In this document: piece by piece, positions 1-12,505 of the stretch | Layout of the letters: the number at the start of each line of letters is the position of its first letter | Position numbering within the stretch: position 1 is the stretch's first letter | Assembly (NCBI GenBank): GCA_003024785.1 | Contig: PUQB01000022.1 | Location: forward strand, 1,000,001-1,064,000 | DNA from: Selaginella tamariscina | Lineage: Eukaryota; Streptophyta; Lycopodiopsida; Selaginellales; Selaginellaceae | Direction of reading: 5' to 3' | Length of the DNA stretch: 64,000 bases | Made by a program: the position numbers and the translations under genes | Notes under the pieces: model-generated | Databases searched by the model: none | Seen by the model: the letters and a program-made list of their open reading frames with translations, nothing else | What the model was told of the DNA's origin: nothing

Positions 1-599
1 TCCCCACAAGCGCACCCATCTCCTTAAGCTTTTGAAAGAGACGATCCAACCCTGGACGAAAAATAATATCATATCGAAATTTACCATGACAAGGAATGAA
101 ATCTCCTTGTTTGATTTCTTTTTTCCTATCCTCGGGCCTTTGTCGATGAAGCAGAACACCATTGACATCCAACAACACAATATGGCCATGAGTAACATGG
201 GATAGCGTTGCCTCTTGAATACTTTGCAAATCACTTGTTTGCTCCCTTTCACATTTATCTGTTGACTATCTCGTTGCCTATCCCTTCATCATTTAATTGT
301 ACATCATCCTTACAAGATTCAGATATTGCAGGCTGAAGAAATTGATTTCGGAACTGAAGCCAATAAAATGATGATGAAAAAACTGTGGTAATAATGTTTT
401 GAGCTGCATTATTATCCATTTCCTGCATGAACTCTGTCATTCTGACATGTGGCACAAGAAATTTCGCCAAACCCCTCTCTTACCTCATGGCAATGCTGAA
501 AATCCATGTTCTCAATGTTTCATTACATCTGCAAAATGATAATTAGCTGACCTTAAAATTATCAAGGTATATTATTTACCTTGTTAATGTGTGACCCAT
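1..599 (-). CDS. HAD phosphatase-like gene of copy A, 5' part (FCP1/NIF type)
   Basis: Only the 5' part is in the window. The likely start, at 599, begins MGHTLT and is followed by an intron (GTAAATAATA donor, TTTTGCAG acceptor). The next readable part is a low-complexity linker rich in Ser, Gln and Asp. It leads into HGHIVLLDVNGVLLHRQRP, the HAD motif I of FCP1/NIF-like phosphatases, at about 120-185, and then the conserved FRPGLDRLFQKLKEMGALVG stretch at the window edge. The nucleophile Asp is kept, but the usual second Asp of DxDG is Asn (DVNG). That predicts weak or altered phosphatase activity. The exon structure between the start and the linker is not settled, and the linker is frame-disturbed here relative to B and D. 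The gene sits about 100 bases downstream of, and on the same strand as, the ParB-methyltransferase-like gene. A captured host gene is a likely origin (inference). Confidence 0.6.
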
Positions 600-704
600 G
601 TTTGAACTAAAAGCTTCATTAATCCTTGAGAATTTATTTTTGTACAAATATAAACGAAATATATAAAAATGCCTTATGTTACACTCATTTACAATATTCG
701 TCAC

Positions 705-3700
705 TTAAGAACTCATTAACAATTCTTCTTCGCTATTACCTTCTGAGTGAGGCGAAGAAGGTCTAGGCCGCTTGTGAGATGGTTCAAGATCTTCCGTATC
801 TTCTGTTGATGTTTCCATGGGCAATGGAGTGTGTGAATGTTCTGTACTCCTCGAGATAACTTCCGGTCTAATATTGATTGAAGTTCGTCCTCAGACTCCG
901 ACATTGAACCAGATTCGTCTTCAGAGCTATCGCACTTATCGGGAGGGAACTTTCTCAAATAATCCTGTATGGGTTTGTTGGGGTAGTCATTGAGAACCTC
1001 TCTATCCACTTGTTCAGGTCCTCAACCATGGTCTTATCCTTTTCAACGGTAAACACACATGTATCCCAAAGGTAACACTCCTTCAAGACCCCCTAGTGCA
1101 GTAGTCAAAAACCCACGCATCACTGTGAGGACCCTGATCAAGTTGACGATGCTCCGTGCCACTTGACTTGTAATGTTTGGATAACATACATTGCCGAATA
1201 CGTCACTCTCAGCTATCGGTGTATTGGATGGAGGTTCAGGGCCGTTGGAGTGCAAATAGATGCCTGTCCAGTCATTTGGAAGTTTGAAATTGTTTGGCGC
1301 ATTCCTAACAACCAAGTGAACAATCGAATCAATGCACTTCGGATCAGCATCATTCATATAAAATCCTGTCCAACGAAGTTTATTCCTCTTGGCAAAGGAG
1401 AAGGCAAAGGAGAAGGCAAAGGTATCGGTGACATGAGCAAGAATCAAGAAATAAATACCTGAAAACGTAAATATCAGTCAAGAGTGCACGTATGAATTCA
1501 ATAATAAATACCTTCTTTGTACATGCTTGCACGGCTAAGTTTCTCCACCAAATCCTCTAGTGTCTTGTTGGTCGAAGGATTTTTTGACACCTGCCGATCC
1601 ATCACGAACAATTGAAACGGTTTCCTACAAGCAGTGATGGTACCCCATAAAGTCTCCGAATCCAACAACAAACATCTGTAGGGCTTGTCGTGATTCGTAG
1701 AATCCTCCTTTATAAAGTTCAACTCGGTTCTCCACTGCTGAAGGACTGCCATAAGAAAGGCGTTATCGCAATGTTCTCCTTCTTGGCGTTGGCGTGCAAT
1801 AGATTCTTGCCCAGATCTTCCGATTGATTCACCCATTCGACAAGCATATCATCGTTTGTCATATGCAAATATTTCCTGACCTCTTCGTATGTTGAAGCCG
1901 AGGTCCAACCCAGTTTGTGGCAGTGTATTCCCAACCACTCCTTGAAGTGCCTGACCGTCTTCAACTCTATTGCCTTAAGATGAAAAGGAGAGGTGGGGCT
2001 ACTGTTGTTAATCTGTAAATTGCCATCAATCACCAAATCAGCCAAGACTTCCATCTCCATCGTTGTTCCATTTAAAGGCTTCAACCATGTAAGCTTGAAA
2101 TCGTTGTCTACATCCTTTATAGATTGAACAAACTTAGCTTCGGCGTCTTATTGGGTTTCTTTGCAAACTTCTCTAAGGGCTCCTCTTCACCTATCTACTT
2201 CTTCTTCAGTGTTTTTTTGCAAAGAATTCCATAATACCCAACCATTTGGCAAAGATCCTATCCTCGGGACAAGAAATCAACATCATCAAAAAGGATGTTT
2301 CCTTCCCACCCACCTGGGCAAAATCAACTGCTACAATTTCTTCAACTCTCTGAAAGAAAAAGACAAATTAATATATCGGAGATAAATCCCGCCCAAACAA
2401 TTTGCTTACCCGATAGTCCGCAGATTGTGTATTCTCTGCAGTAGCTCTTTGTGGTCGCTGAAGAGATTCCCACATGGCTTGCACGTGTTTGAACTTCTCC
2501 CATATTTTGCTGTTGTAGTGGTTGGTGTTTGCAGCGTCCCATTCCGCCGATAACTTATGGTACTGCTCGATTGTGAGATTCAGCTTCGCTAAAAACACCG
2601 ATCTTTTCGTCAGCTTCTCACGGGTATGCTCGGAAAGTTTTGTTGCCATCGTTCCTTTGTTGTGTTCGTCGAGAAGTCGTTGGGTTGTCGTTATTGTGTG
2701 CTGGCCACTAATGATGTAGTACTTGACTGATTTTCTATTCTCCGTCTGAATCTTCCTCATTTGTTCCGGTGTTGTGATCCACACTTTCTTAGTGTCTTTG
2801 TTTCTCTTGTAGTATGGGTACAAAACAGCATTATGTGGAACGGTGTAAGAATTGTCGTCTTTCATCTTCTCCATGAGCTCAACTACACGTTCCTGGTTGA
2901 GTGGCCTATAATTGAAGTTTGGGTTGACGTTGCAATACTTAACCCTACACTCGTAAATCCTATCATCCAACATCATTTCCTTGTGGCTTATTGCAGCATG
3001 GGATGCCACAGGTGCAGCTGACAAAACGACTAATGATTTTCTTCTACGATCTGAATCAACATGTGTGATCCCCGATTGATGCTGTTCTAATGTTCTTGGC
3101 ACACTCTTCCAGCTCCAGAACTTTTCTAGGCAAATTGAACGTGATCTATAAAGAACCTGAGACCAAGCCACCTTCTCAATCTCCCTTATGATGTCGTTGT
3201 GTTCTTCTTCAATGTGAAGAGGGACGATTGCTCCACTTGTGGATTTTCTGTATTGTGAAGCAATCTCTGCTGAGAATACACCTACTCGATGAGTCTAAAG
3301 ATCTTCGAAGTAAACATCCAGTTGGATCCCCTCCATAAATAGGCTTTTGTTGAGTTGAAGAAGAACTCCATGGTCAACATCATTAGTGAACACGTGAACG
3401 TCATTATCCACAAGTCGACAAACCACCCGAAATTAATGTTGTAACTGGCGACCTCTGGATCCGAGAACGTGACATTGGATGGAACAAGGCATATGTGTCG
3501 AGCATCGTTCAATCTAGGTTTGCAGCATGCTTTCGGATGCTTGACTAGCACACCCACTTTCCATTGTTTTGCTTGTCCATGCGATGTGTAGAGGTTAGTT
3601 TAACAACAACCATGGTTGTTCCAATGCGCTTCCTGTTTAGTTTGAAATATGGCCAAGTTGATTCCAGAATCCCCCTGCCCATCTCTTCTCTACTCTTGTT

Positions 3701-3794
3701 TTCAATGTCACATTAATTCCACATCTAAATACAAAAATGATTAATTCTTCAAACATATTCGAGTATAACAGATTTTTTTTAATTCTTACTCCAT
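705..3794 (-). CDS. ParB-like / DNA-methyltransferase-like fusion gene, copy A
   Basis: This is the best-preserved ParB-like domain in the window. An uninterrupted stretch at 2368-3171 contains the ParB/sulfiredoxin-fold signature: YRPLNQERVVELMEKMK, then YYIISGQHTI followed by QRLLDEHN (compare GxHRxxA in ParB). After a short GT-AG intron (about 2340-2395) comes a Lys/Ser-rich linker. A second intron near 1450-1510 precedes a methyltransferase-like region: FLILAHVTDTFAF, VVHLVVRNAP, then WVFDYC and VEKDKT, the order expected in beta-class N6/N4 DNA methyltransferases. The C-terminal tail is acidic and Ser-rich, with a basic patch SHKRLRP that could be a nuclear signal, ending at 705. Oddities: the first coding exon is shortened, a 12-base unit is duplicated near 1390-1415, and 4 bases are missing in the motif-I region relative to B. 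The role is unknown; binding or marking element DNA is inference. Confidence 0.7.
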
Positions 3795-4078
3795 ATTAAT
3801 GACTCGATCTCCTTGTTTAATTAAATCGTCCTTCTACAAATAATACACTATGAATACAAATCATATAAAAACGCACACACACTTGTATAAACCCGAATAT
3901 ACAAAAATAATACACAGAGAGAAGTGGACAGAATTAACTGTCCAAAGCTCACATTTGTGCTAGTGCAAAAGAAAGATAACATTTCGTTTTAGAACCACCA
4001 CAAATGTGATGATAAAAGTAAATAAAATGAGATATGCAACTTATATATACTAATACACATATATATTACATAGAAGGT

Positions 4079-4902
4079 GCGGCGGGATTAATCTCGCCAC
4101 CCCTTCAATGCCTCCTGAAAGAGTGCACGGGATTAATCTCGCCACCTTTTTGGAGGCCCTAAATGGGTGTGCGGGATTAATCCTGTCACCCTTCTCGGTC
4201 TTAGAGAGAACTGACAGGATTTATTTAGCACACCCCTTCAGTGGCTCCAGAAAGGTGGCAGGATTAATCTCGCCCACCATGTAAGGGATGGTGAAATAAA
4301 TCTCGCCACCCTTCCCCTCCATTGGTTATTGTAAACCTTCTACGTCTCAGACAAAAACGTTTGGGATTGGTCCGACTCACCAATGGAGGAAAAAGCGGAG
4401 GGTGGGGGATTCATCCCTCCAACAGGCATTGAAGGCTTGGCGGGATTAATTCCACCGGACGCCAATGCCCTACGCGGAATTGGGCAGGATTAGTTCCGCC
4501 GCCTAGGCCCTTCAGGCAGGCCTTTGGCGGCAGGATAAATCCCGCCCGATTCCATGCAGGGCATGCGTACGCAGCGGGATTAATTCCCGCTGCCCAGGCC
4601 CTTCACTCGGGTCCTAGGCGGCGAGATTAATCCCGCCGGACGCCAATGCCTTGTGCGGAATCCGGCGAGTTAATCCCGCCGCCTAGGCCCTTCAGACAAG
4701 CCAATGGCCACGGGATAAATCCCGCCAAATTCTGTGCAGGGCATGCATAGGCGGCGGGATTAATCCCGCCGCTCATGAGGCTAACCGAATAACCTGCCTG
4801 AAATGGCGGCAAGAGTAATCCCGCTGTCGAGGGTCTAACCATATAGCGGCGAGATTAATCCCGCCGCCGAGGGCTAACCATATAGCGGCGGGATTAATCC
4901 GC
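4079..4902. repeat. Palindrome array, ParB-gene side, copy A
   Basis: This is a run of variants of the perfect 18-bp palindrome GGCGGGATTAATCCCGCC at roughly 35-60 bp spacing, close to the 5' side of the ParB-methyltransferase-like gene. The spacers are themselves related, recurring as CCTTCAGGCAGGCCTTTGGCGG and CGATTCCGCGCAGGGCA types. The array is GC-rich inside AT-rich surroundings. Near 4317-4387 a smaller inverted repeat CTCCATTGGT / ACCAATGGAG carries CCAAT boxes. Any reading frame through here gives repetitive AGLIPPP-type peptides and is not a gene. A protein-binding or hairpin role is inference. Confidence 0.9.
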
Positions 4903-4905
4903 GCT

Positions 4906-5218
4906 ACACACACACACACACACACCACACATATATATATATATATATATGTATATGTGTGTGTAGGAGAGTGCGTGTGTGTGCCAGAGATAGACAAATC
5001 AGATAAAATATACTAATACACACACACATATGTATATGTATATGTATATCGTATGTGTGTGCTAAATAAATTAAATTATACATATACACACACACACACT
5101 ATATATATGTATATGTATATGTATATACAGGAGTGTGCATGTGTGTGCGAGAGATATATAAATAATAAAAATATACAGATACTGTCACATAATATATGTA
5201 TGTATATATGTACATAGG

Positions 5219-5251
<33 letters not shown>

Positions 5252-5385
5252 GTATTCGTGTGTATGCGTGTGTGAAACAAATAAAATCATACAGATAAAT
5301 ATACACACACACACCACATATATATACACAGGTGTGCGTGTGTGTGCAAGAGATACAATTAACAAATCAATATAATTATACAGAT

Positions 5386-5445
<60 letters not shown>

Positions 5446-5539
5446 AGGAGTGTGCGTGTGTGTGCGAGAAATAAATAAATAAATATAATTATACAGATAC
5501 TGGTACACATAATATATGTATGTATATATGTTATATAGG

Positions 5540-5570
<31 letters not shown>

Positions 5571-5677
5571 ATGTATATGTGAGTATGCGTGTGTGAGTGA
5601 AACAAATAAAATCATACAGATAAACAGGAGTGTGCGTGCGTGTGCAAGATAAAATTAATAAATTAATATATTATACA

Positions 5678-5724
<47 letters not shown>

Positions 5725-5870
5725 CTGTGTGTGTATATGTATACGAGTTTGCGTGTGTGTGCGAGAGATAGAGATCTAAAATTATATTATAAGATACACA
5801 CACATATAAATATATAAAAAAAATAAATAAATTCAGGAGTGTGAGTGTGTGAGAGAGAGAGAGAGAGATC
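4906..5870. repeat. CA/TA/GA microsatellite block, copy A
   Basis: Nearly 1 kb of alternating purine-pyrimidine sequence: (CA)n, (TA)n, (GTATAT)n and GA tracts, with a recurring GAGTGTGCGTGTGTGTGCGAGAGATA element. It directly abuts the palindrome array, and B and D have equivalent blocks. Long open frames through it are microsatellite artefacts. Such runs can adopt Z-DNA or cruciform structure; that is known for CA and TA repeats in general and is not shown here. Confidence 0.9.
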
Positions 5871-7160
5871 TCACCTGTGTGTGAGAGAGAGAAGGAGATT
5901 TCACAGCCGCCGCATCCGCCGTCTTACTTCTTGAAACCCTAAGAATATACCAAAAATATATCAAAACCCTAAAAGGAATAGAATATATATTAACCCTAAT
6001 CAAATATTCCTTTTAAGAATATACTTAAACCTTAAAAAGAATAAACTATAAATTTGCCCTAAACGAATATTCTTTCATTATATTACAGCGTGTGCGTGTG
6101 CGTGGGTGTATCACATACACCCCAAGAATAAAAATCATGCAGGGGTTTAACATGTGTGTCCATGAGAGTGTTAAAGTTTCACATGCAGCGATACATATAT
6201 ACACACATAATATTATACACATAGACATACATACATATTAGTACATATTAATATTAGAGAGACAGAGTACAAGATCATGCATGGTGTGTATGTATGAGAG
6301 AAGAAGTGACAATACATATTATGGATCATGCATGGTGTGTATGTTTTAGAGAGAGAGACAGTACATATTAATATGGATCATGCATGGTGTGTATGTATGA
6401 GAGAAGAGAAAGAGTGTTAACAAATTAAATTCATACACATTGCATATATTAGTACACACATATACATACACACGTGTATACACACAGACATACATACATA
6501 TTACATGTGTAAATTCAATGTGTTACATAGGGTTTAGGGTTAGGATGGATCATGCATGATGTTTATGTATGAGAGGAGTGAGTGTTTTACACAGATATAC
6601 ATTATACATATTACATATTATCGAAATGCTACAACTATAATATAGACATGGTCTTAGTTTACATGAATCGAATTTTAGTTTTTGAGATGGAAATTGTAAC
6701 ATCAGTACATATTATGGATCATGCATGGTGTGTATGTATGAGAGATGAGACAGGCTACATATTATGGATCATGATCATGCATGGTGTGTATAACATGAGA
6801 GAAGGGATCATGCATGGTGACACTGTGTATGTATGAGAGAAGAGATAAAGTGTTAACAAATGAAAATCGTACACATTGCATATATTAGTACACATATATA
6901 CATACACACGTGTATATACACAACATACATATATATTACATGTGTAAATTCAATGTGTTACATACACACAGACTGAGTACATATATATCATACATGCGTT
7001 GAACATAATGTTTTTAATAAAGAAGCAACATATAATTTCTTAAGTTTGGTTTAAGGCTATGTGCATGTGTGTGCATATGTGTTTCTGTAAGTGCTTCTAA
7101 TGTGTGTGCACGTGTTATATAAATTTATGATTATGTTTTATTATGTGCAAAACAAACATC
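5871..7160. repeat. RY-motif minisatellite and flanks, copy A
   Basis: This non-coding centre begins with GAGA tracts and AAACCCTAA-like motifs. From about 6255 to 6830 it holds repeated units of the type GGATCATGCATGGTGTGTAT followed by GTATGAGAGAAGAG. Each unit carries the 8-bp RY motif CATGCATG, a known target of plant B3-domain factors such as ABI3 and FUS3. A short telomere-like stretch TAGGGTTTAGGGTTAGG lies near 6530-6547. No gene is supported. Confidence 0.8.
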
Positions 7161-8448
7161 AAATAATTAAGAAAATAATATTAATATACACACTATGAAC
7201 ATATTTTAAATTATACATAATAATATATTATGATTTTATCTAATATATAGCCATATATAGTTTTAATAATATATATTAATTTAATATTGATAATAAGGTT
7301 TAACATTAGAATATTCTTGAAATAATAAGAAATTAATTGAGAAAATCCCATTAATATATACAAATGTAGATCAAGTACTGAAATATTAATTAAATTAATT
7401 ATGATATCATGTTTAATATTGAAATATTCTTGGAAAATAAGAAAATAATAAGAATATCGCATTAATATAAAGAAGATTAATTACTCAAGTAATTAAGAAA
7501 ATGATATTAATATACACACTATGAACATATTTTAAATTATACATAATAATACATCATTTTATCTAATATATAGTCATATAGTTTTAATAATATATATTAA
7601 TTTAATATTGATAATAAGGTTTAACATAGGAATATTCTTGAAATAATAACAAATTAATTGAGAAAATCCCACTAATATATACAAATGTAGAATAATTACT
7701 GAGATAATTAAGAATAAGACTAATTTAATTATGATAATCAGGTTTAATATTAGAATATTCTTTGAATATTAAGAAAATAATAAAGAATATCCCATTAATA
7801 GTAGGAAATGTAAATTAATTACTCGAGTAATTAAGAAAAAATAATAATAAACAGACTATGAATATATTTTAAATGATACATAATAATATATCAATTTATT
7901 TATTGTATAGTGTATATATATATATATATAAATAAACTTAATAATATATACTTGAATATTAAGAATGTAAAATAATTACAAAAATTTCGTAATATTAAAC
8001 AGCTTGAAGCACTTGAATGACATTAAATGCAATTTTAAAACACTCATTAGAATTGGAGAGTATATATGTCAGACTGTCGGTTATTTGTTTCAACTCATTT
8101 TAAATTTTCTTTTCTGTTATTTCAAAAATTTCGAATTTCTAACATAAGTATTGTCGGTCTGACATGTAAATTTCAAAATGCATTTAATTTCTCACTCAAA
8201 TTCAGATTTGGTTCTTTCTCCGGCAAGGGTTTCTTTATTTCTTTATTTTTCACTCTTCAGATTTTCTTTTTCTTCTTAGTAATCAGCTCAGGAACGACAT
8301 TAAATTGGGTGCGCTATTGTTTATAAGAAAGCACGGCGCCTTCAGTGCTGTTTACAAGTATTATAAACAAATTTAGATATATTTATAAAGATTCACTCTC
8401 TTACATTTTCTCTTAAATTTTAGAATTTAGGGTATTCTCGGTTAGCCG
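7161..8448. repeat. AT-rich tandem duplication and conserved spacer, copy A
   Basis: About 80-85% AT. A block of roughly 325 bp starting with AATTAAGAAAATAATATTAATA near 7166 recurs near 7490, with a third, more divergent relative near 7830. B has fewer of these blocks. From about 8050 to 8440 a moderately conserved segment, also in B, D and A0, contains the CCGGCAAGGGTTTCTT stretch. That stretch corresponds to the site where B inserted in A0. No gene is supported. Confidence 0.75.
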
Positions 8449-9233
8449 GAGCGGCGAGATTAATCCGGCCATTTTTTTTTGCATCTTCGAAGAGGTGGGG
8501 ATTAATCCCGCCACCATCTCTTTAATAGTTATGACAGAATTAGTCCGGGCAATGCTTCTCTGCATCTTAAAAAGAGCGACAGGATTAATCCCCCGATAAC
8601 TCTCTCAACTGATAAAGAGTTATCTACGGGATTAATCTCGCCAACCATTTTAGGAGGCAGAGAAGGGGTGGAGGATTAATCTCGCCACCACTTTCCTGTT
8701 TTAAATATTTGTGGGCAGATTCATCCCGAATCTCTTTGAAATCATAGTTTCGAAGAGAGTTGTGGGCGGATTAATCCCGCTTATTCCCCGTCGTCAAGTT
8801 GTGGGCGGATTAATCCCGCCGCCTATTCTCCGTCGTCATGTTGTGGGCGGATTAATCCCGCCCCCTCTTCCTCGTCGAGGGATTTGTGGCGGGATTAATC
8901 CCGACTCTCATGACGAGGAAGATCCGGCGGCGGGATTAATCCCGCCGGTACTTCCTGTCGGAGGGAGTCCGGCGGGATTAATCCCGCCGCTCTCTCCGAG
9001 AGGAAGTCGGCGCGGGATTAATCCCGCCGATTCTCGCGAGAGGTCGCGCGGGATTAATCCCGCCGACCTCTCCGAGGGGAAGTCGCGGCGGGATTAATCC
9101 CGCCGACTCTCTCCGATGGGGTAGAGTCCGGCGGGATTAATCCCGCCGACTCACTCCGAAGGGGTAGAGTGCGGCGGGATTAATCCGCCCACGTTCCTCG
9201 TCGGAGGATCGTGGGCGGGATTAATCCCGCCCA
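8449..9233. repeat. Palindrome array, transposase side, copy A
   Basis: About 17 copies or variants of GGCGGGATTAATCCCGCC ending some 150 bp before the DUF7869 start. Many are perfect palindromes. The spacers differ from the other array and are built on CTCCGTCGTC, CCTCGTCGGAGG and TCTCTCCGAGGGG, which are themselves short inverted repeats. Palindrome copies furthest from the transposase gene are the most degraded. Confidence 0.9.
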
Positions 9234-9383
9234 TCAGTTGTATTAATAAAGCATGAGATATTATCTTTATAATAATTATGTATTATTGCACATGCATATT
9301 ATTAAGCAACCGCAGTTATGATTTCTTAAAATATTGCATAAACAGATATCATAAATAACACAATTATTTATGTGCAGGACAAT

Positions 9384-12300
9384 ATGTATATACTGGAGAT
9401 AAAGTATGTCTTCTTCGGAACAACGAGATAGTTGGCACTGGAACTGTGGAAGTTCGAGATATAATGCATCATGTCACAATATTGCCCAAGGATCTTGTGT
9501 GTACGTATGGGTGAACACCATTTTCAAGCATGTTGAGGTTCCGGGAATGGAATTTGAGGAGGGTTCTCCTGTATTGTGGAATTTGGATGAAGTCAAGGCT
9601 GACACAGAATATACAGAGTCACAAACAAACAGTAGCACGAGTTTTCCAGATGATGGCTTGCCTGCTGTGATGGATGAGGTGATTCTCTTTCTTCAGATTG
9701 AGGTTGGGAGAGGCATCATCACAGCTATAAATCCAATGGAAGCAGTGTCAGAAGAGAAACTAGGGTCCGACTTCGTGGGTGTAGTTGTGACAGAGGTTTC
9801 ACCTAATGGCACTTTGCATCCTGGATCCCTCGTGAGGTGGCGAACATCTGAATTAAGACGGCAAGATGGTTCAACATATTCTGGGTTGGATTTCAATAAT
9901 AACAACCCGGAAGAACAACTCATATTTGAAGAGGTTCCTTGCATTGGTCCTATTGTAAGAAAAAGGCGATTCATGGGTTGTAGATCTTCCCCTGCAAGTT
10001 TCAGCAAGAGGGTGAAGATGGATCCTACATCTTCCGAAAGTGTTACGAGCATTTCCACGATTGACTGCTGCAAGAAGAAGTGTTGTCAGATGGCAGACCG
10101 GAATGAAATTACCCAATGTAGACATGTCTTTCGTACGCTCACCCAAAAGCAAAGGCATGAGTTTGTATATGCTGCACTAACTGGGTGTATTGATGGAATG
10201 GCCTCGGACACAGGTTATCAGAGTACATCCATGGTATTTAATAAGGTGGCCATCTGCTTCAAAGCTTGGTACAGTATATACGGGATCCCAAAGACCACGT
10301 TCTACCGTCGGAGGGATGAGTGGCTAGATGGAGCGCGAACCTCAGTACATGGGAACACTCTTTGGTCAAAACCCGCTCTCACATTATGGCAGCCATAGAG
10401 ATACTCAAGGCTTTTGTGGAAGCAAATGCAGACAGGATGCCTCACAAATGCCGAACCACAAATGCAGGGGTCAGGGAAAATCTCAAGGTTTTGCCTTCAT
10501 CTACACTCAATTGAAGCTGTGTGAACATGTGAACAAGTGCCTCAGTTGATGGGGCTGCAAGCAATCTGCACTGGTACCTTCAACAACATATGGAATACTC
10601 ATTTTAAGGATGTGGAGATTGCAAAACACTCTAGCTTTTCCAAGTGTGACACTTGTACATCATTGAAGGCTGCAGAGGCTTGTGCAAAAACCTTGGTGGA
10701 GATCACTGCCATTCAAAAGAAGATGGAGGCCCACATGATTGCACAACAAACTTGCCGGTCTCAGTACTATGCACACCGCATGCTTTCTGTGTCACGCCCA
10801 TCAGAGTACCTGTGCTTGATCCATGACAAGATGGATCATTCAAAGACCAGCATTCCAAAGCTCGTTGCAACACCAAAGTGCCTTGGAAATGTCATGAAAC
10901 TTCCGATTTCATTGACAGGTGTGCTAACACATGGACACGGTTGTGAGTCATATGGACACTTTTCACTTCCACATTGGTCTAGCGACTCCAATTTCACTAT
11001 TGGGTCGCCATGTGTTTCAGAAACCTTGAAGCCCACTCACAGACAAGTCCTATCAGTGATCTCAAAGTGAAGAAACAACACCTTCAACCTTTACATAATG
11101 CTCTCATGAACACGTCTGCACTTGAGGCTACTTGGGAATATGAGAGGCATTGTCAGCAACCTGCACAAAAAACAGATGGCCCTGTTGAGAGTTCAGGTTC
11201 AGTGGAGGGATCTAGCTCAAATAGTGTACATGTGTCCTCAACATCAAATAAGCTTCCTCGTCATTTGCTTTTACAGATGGATAATTGTGCAGGCGAGAAC
11301 AAAAATAGGTAAATCATTTTACTTAAGGGTTTCTCAAGCTCATACTTACTTTTATTTTCTAGATATGTGCTAGCATACTTGTCAATGCTTGTTGCCAAAG
11401 GTGTGTTTGAAAAATCACGCTCAGTTTTCTTATGGTTGGTCACACTCATGAAGATATTGATGCGTTCTTCAGCAAGGTCTCCAACTCTACAAAAAGGACA
11501 AGTGCACTTACCTTACCGCATATGATGAATCTTTTTGAAAATTGCATCTCCAAAAAAAGTTGTGCTTTGCTTGTGACTGAGGTGCCAGACTTCAAAAAAT
11601 TTCTCAAGGAGTATATAAAAGAGGGAGTGATTCTTTAGTTGGTCACCTTGTGCCGCTACAATTCTTTTTCTCCATACGAGATGGTATACCTATTATGCAG
11701 TACAAGTTACGGCCATCAGAGCAGGAGTGGTTACCGAAAGAGGGGTTAATGCTCTTCAAAAGTGGAGAGAATGGAAAGCCACTTCTCCCAGAAGGACAAC
11801 CAGACCCTATTCCATTGAGTGCCCAGCTCAAGGAACAAGAGGTTATTATTGATGGCATCAAAAAATATGTGGCATGGGTTCAAAAATCGATGCCAAAGAA
11901 TTCTGATAAGGCAACTGGTTACTCAGAACTATATAAGCATGTGGTCGACTATTGGGAGACTGTTGTTCGAGAGTTGGAAGGGCCTACTGTCACAAGTACA
12001 GAATTGCAACACCCTTTTGGCCTAAAACAAGGTGGCGAGAGGAGATTGAAATGACATCACTGAGCACAGACGACATAGAAGCCAGTAGTGATGTGGAAGT
12101 GCAAACCCCACACTTTGTTGGACAAAGGAACCAAAAACCTAAAGCATACTTTGATTGCTGCAGGATCTTCAAAAACTAATGATGGTTCTCATTACTCCAG
12201 ATGCGTCATATAATCAGCCTATTTGGATGGGTCAAATTATCGACACACCTGAAGTAATCACAAAAAATAGTATTGTTAAGGTTGCATGGTTCAAACCACA

Positions 12301-12505
12301 AAAAAGGCGACACGAGAAGGAGAGCGAAAGATATAATGGATGCCTAGAGAAAACATGGTCTCCCAATCAAAAAGACCCAGCATGTTTTATAAATGTTAAA
12401 TCCATTCGATATGGGTGGATGTCAAGAAGCGTTGATAAAGTCACGATTAACAAAACTGCAAGGGAATGTATGTTTTTGAAGCTTAAAGCAATTACAAAAT
12501 TATAA
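9384..12505 (+). CDS. DUF7869-type transposase-like gene, copy A (frame-disrupted)
   Basis: The start at 9384 follows a TTATGTGCAG acceptor, so an upstream leader exon is likely. Parts in order: an N-terminal small-domain-like region (GDKVCLL then VGTGTVEV in sister copies); a Lys/Arg-rich stretch; a helix-turn-helix-like IPKTTFYRRR near 10285; a CDTC zinc-knuckle candidate near 10645; and three acidic motifs typical of this family, LIHDKMDHSK (10818), QMDNCAGENKNR (11275) and GHTHEDIDAFFS (11438). A 54-nt GT-AG intron (11309-11362) splits the second and third. The C-terminus has an SH3-like PIWMGQIID region. The acidic residues suggest an RNase-H-like DDE-type nuclease. Sister copies show at least four frame disruptions here, including near 10360, 10550, 11005 and 11410. 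It is probably inactive as assembled. Confidence 0.75.

Noticed and set aside
2161-2385. Plus-strand frames opposite the ParB-methyltransferase-like gene (also 2761-3021 and 56608-56868)
   Set aside because: They are antisense shadows of a conserved coding exon. They recur only because that exon is conserved among copies.
4904-5615. Several 60-100 residue frames rich in Tyr, Ile, Cys, Val and His
   Set aside because: They are translations of CA/TA microsatellites, present on both strands and not conserved between copies.
8711-9097. Open frame giving repeated AGLIPPP / GGINPA peptides, and similar frames in every palindrome array
   Set aside because: The frame exists only because the repeat lacks stops. 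It occurs on both strands, the peptide simply mirrors GGCGGGATTAATCCCGCC, and no start context or domain supports it.
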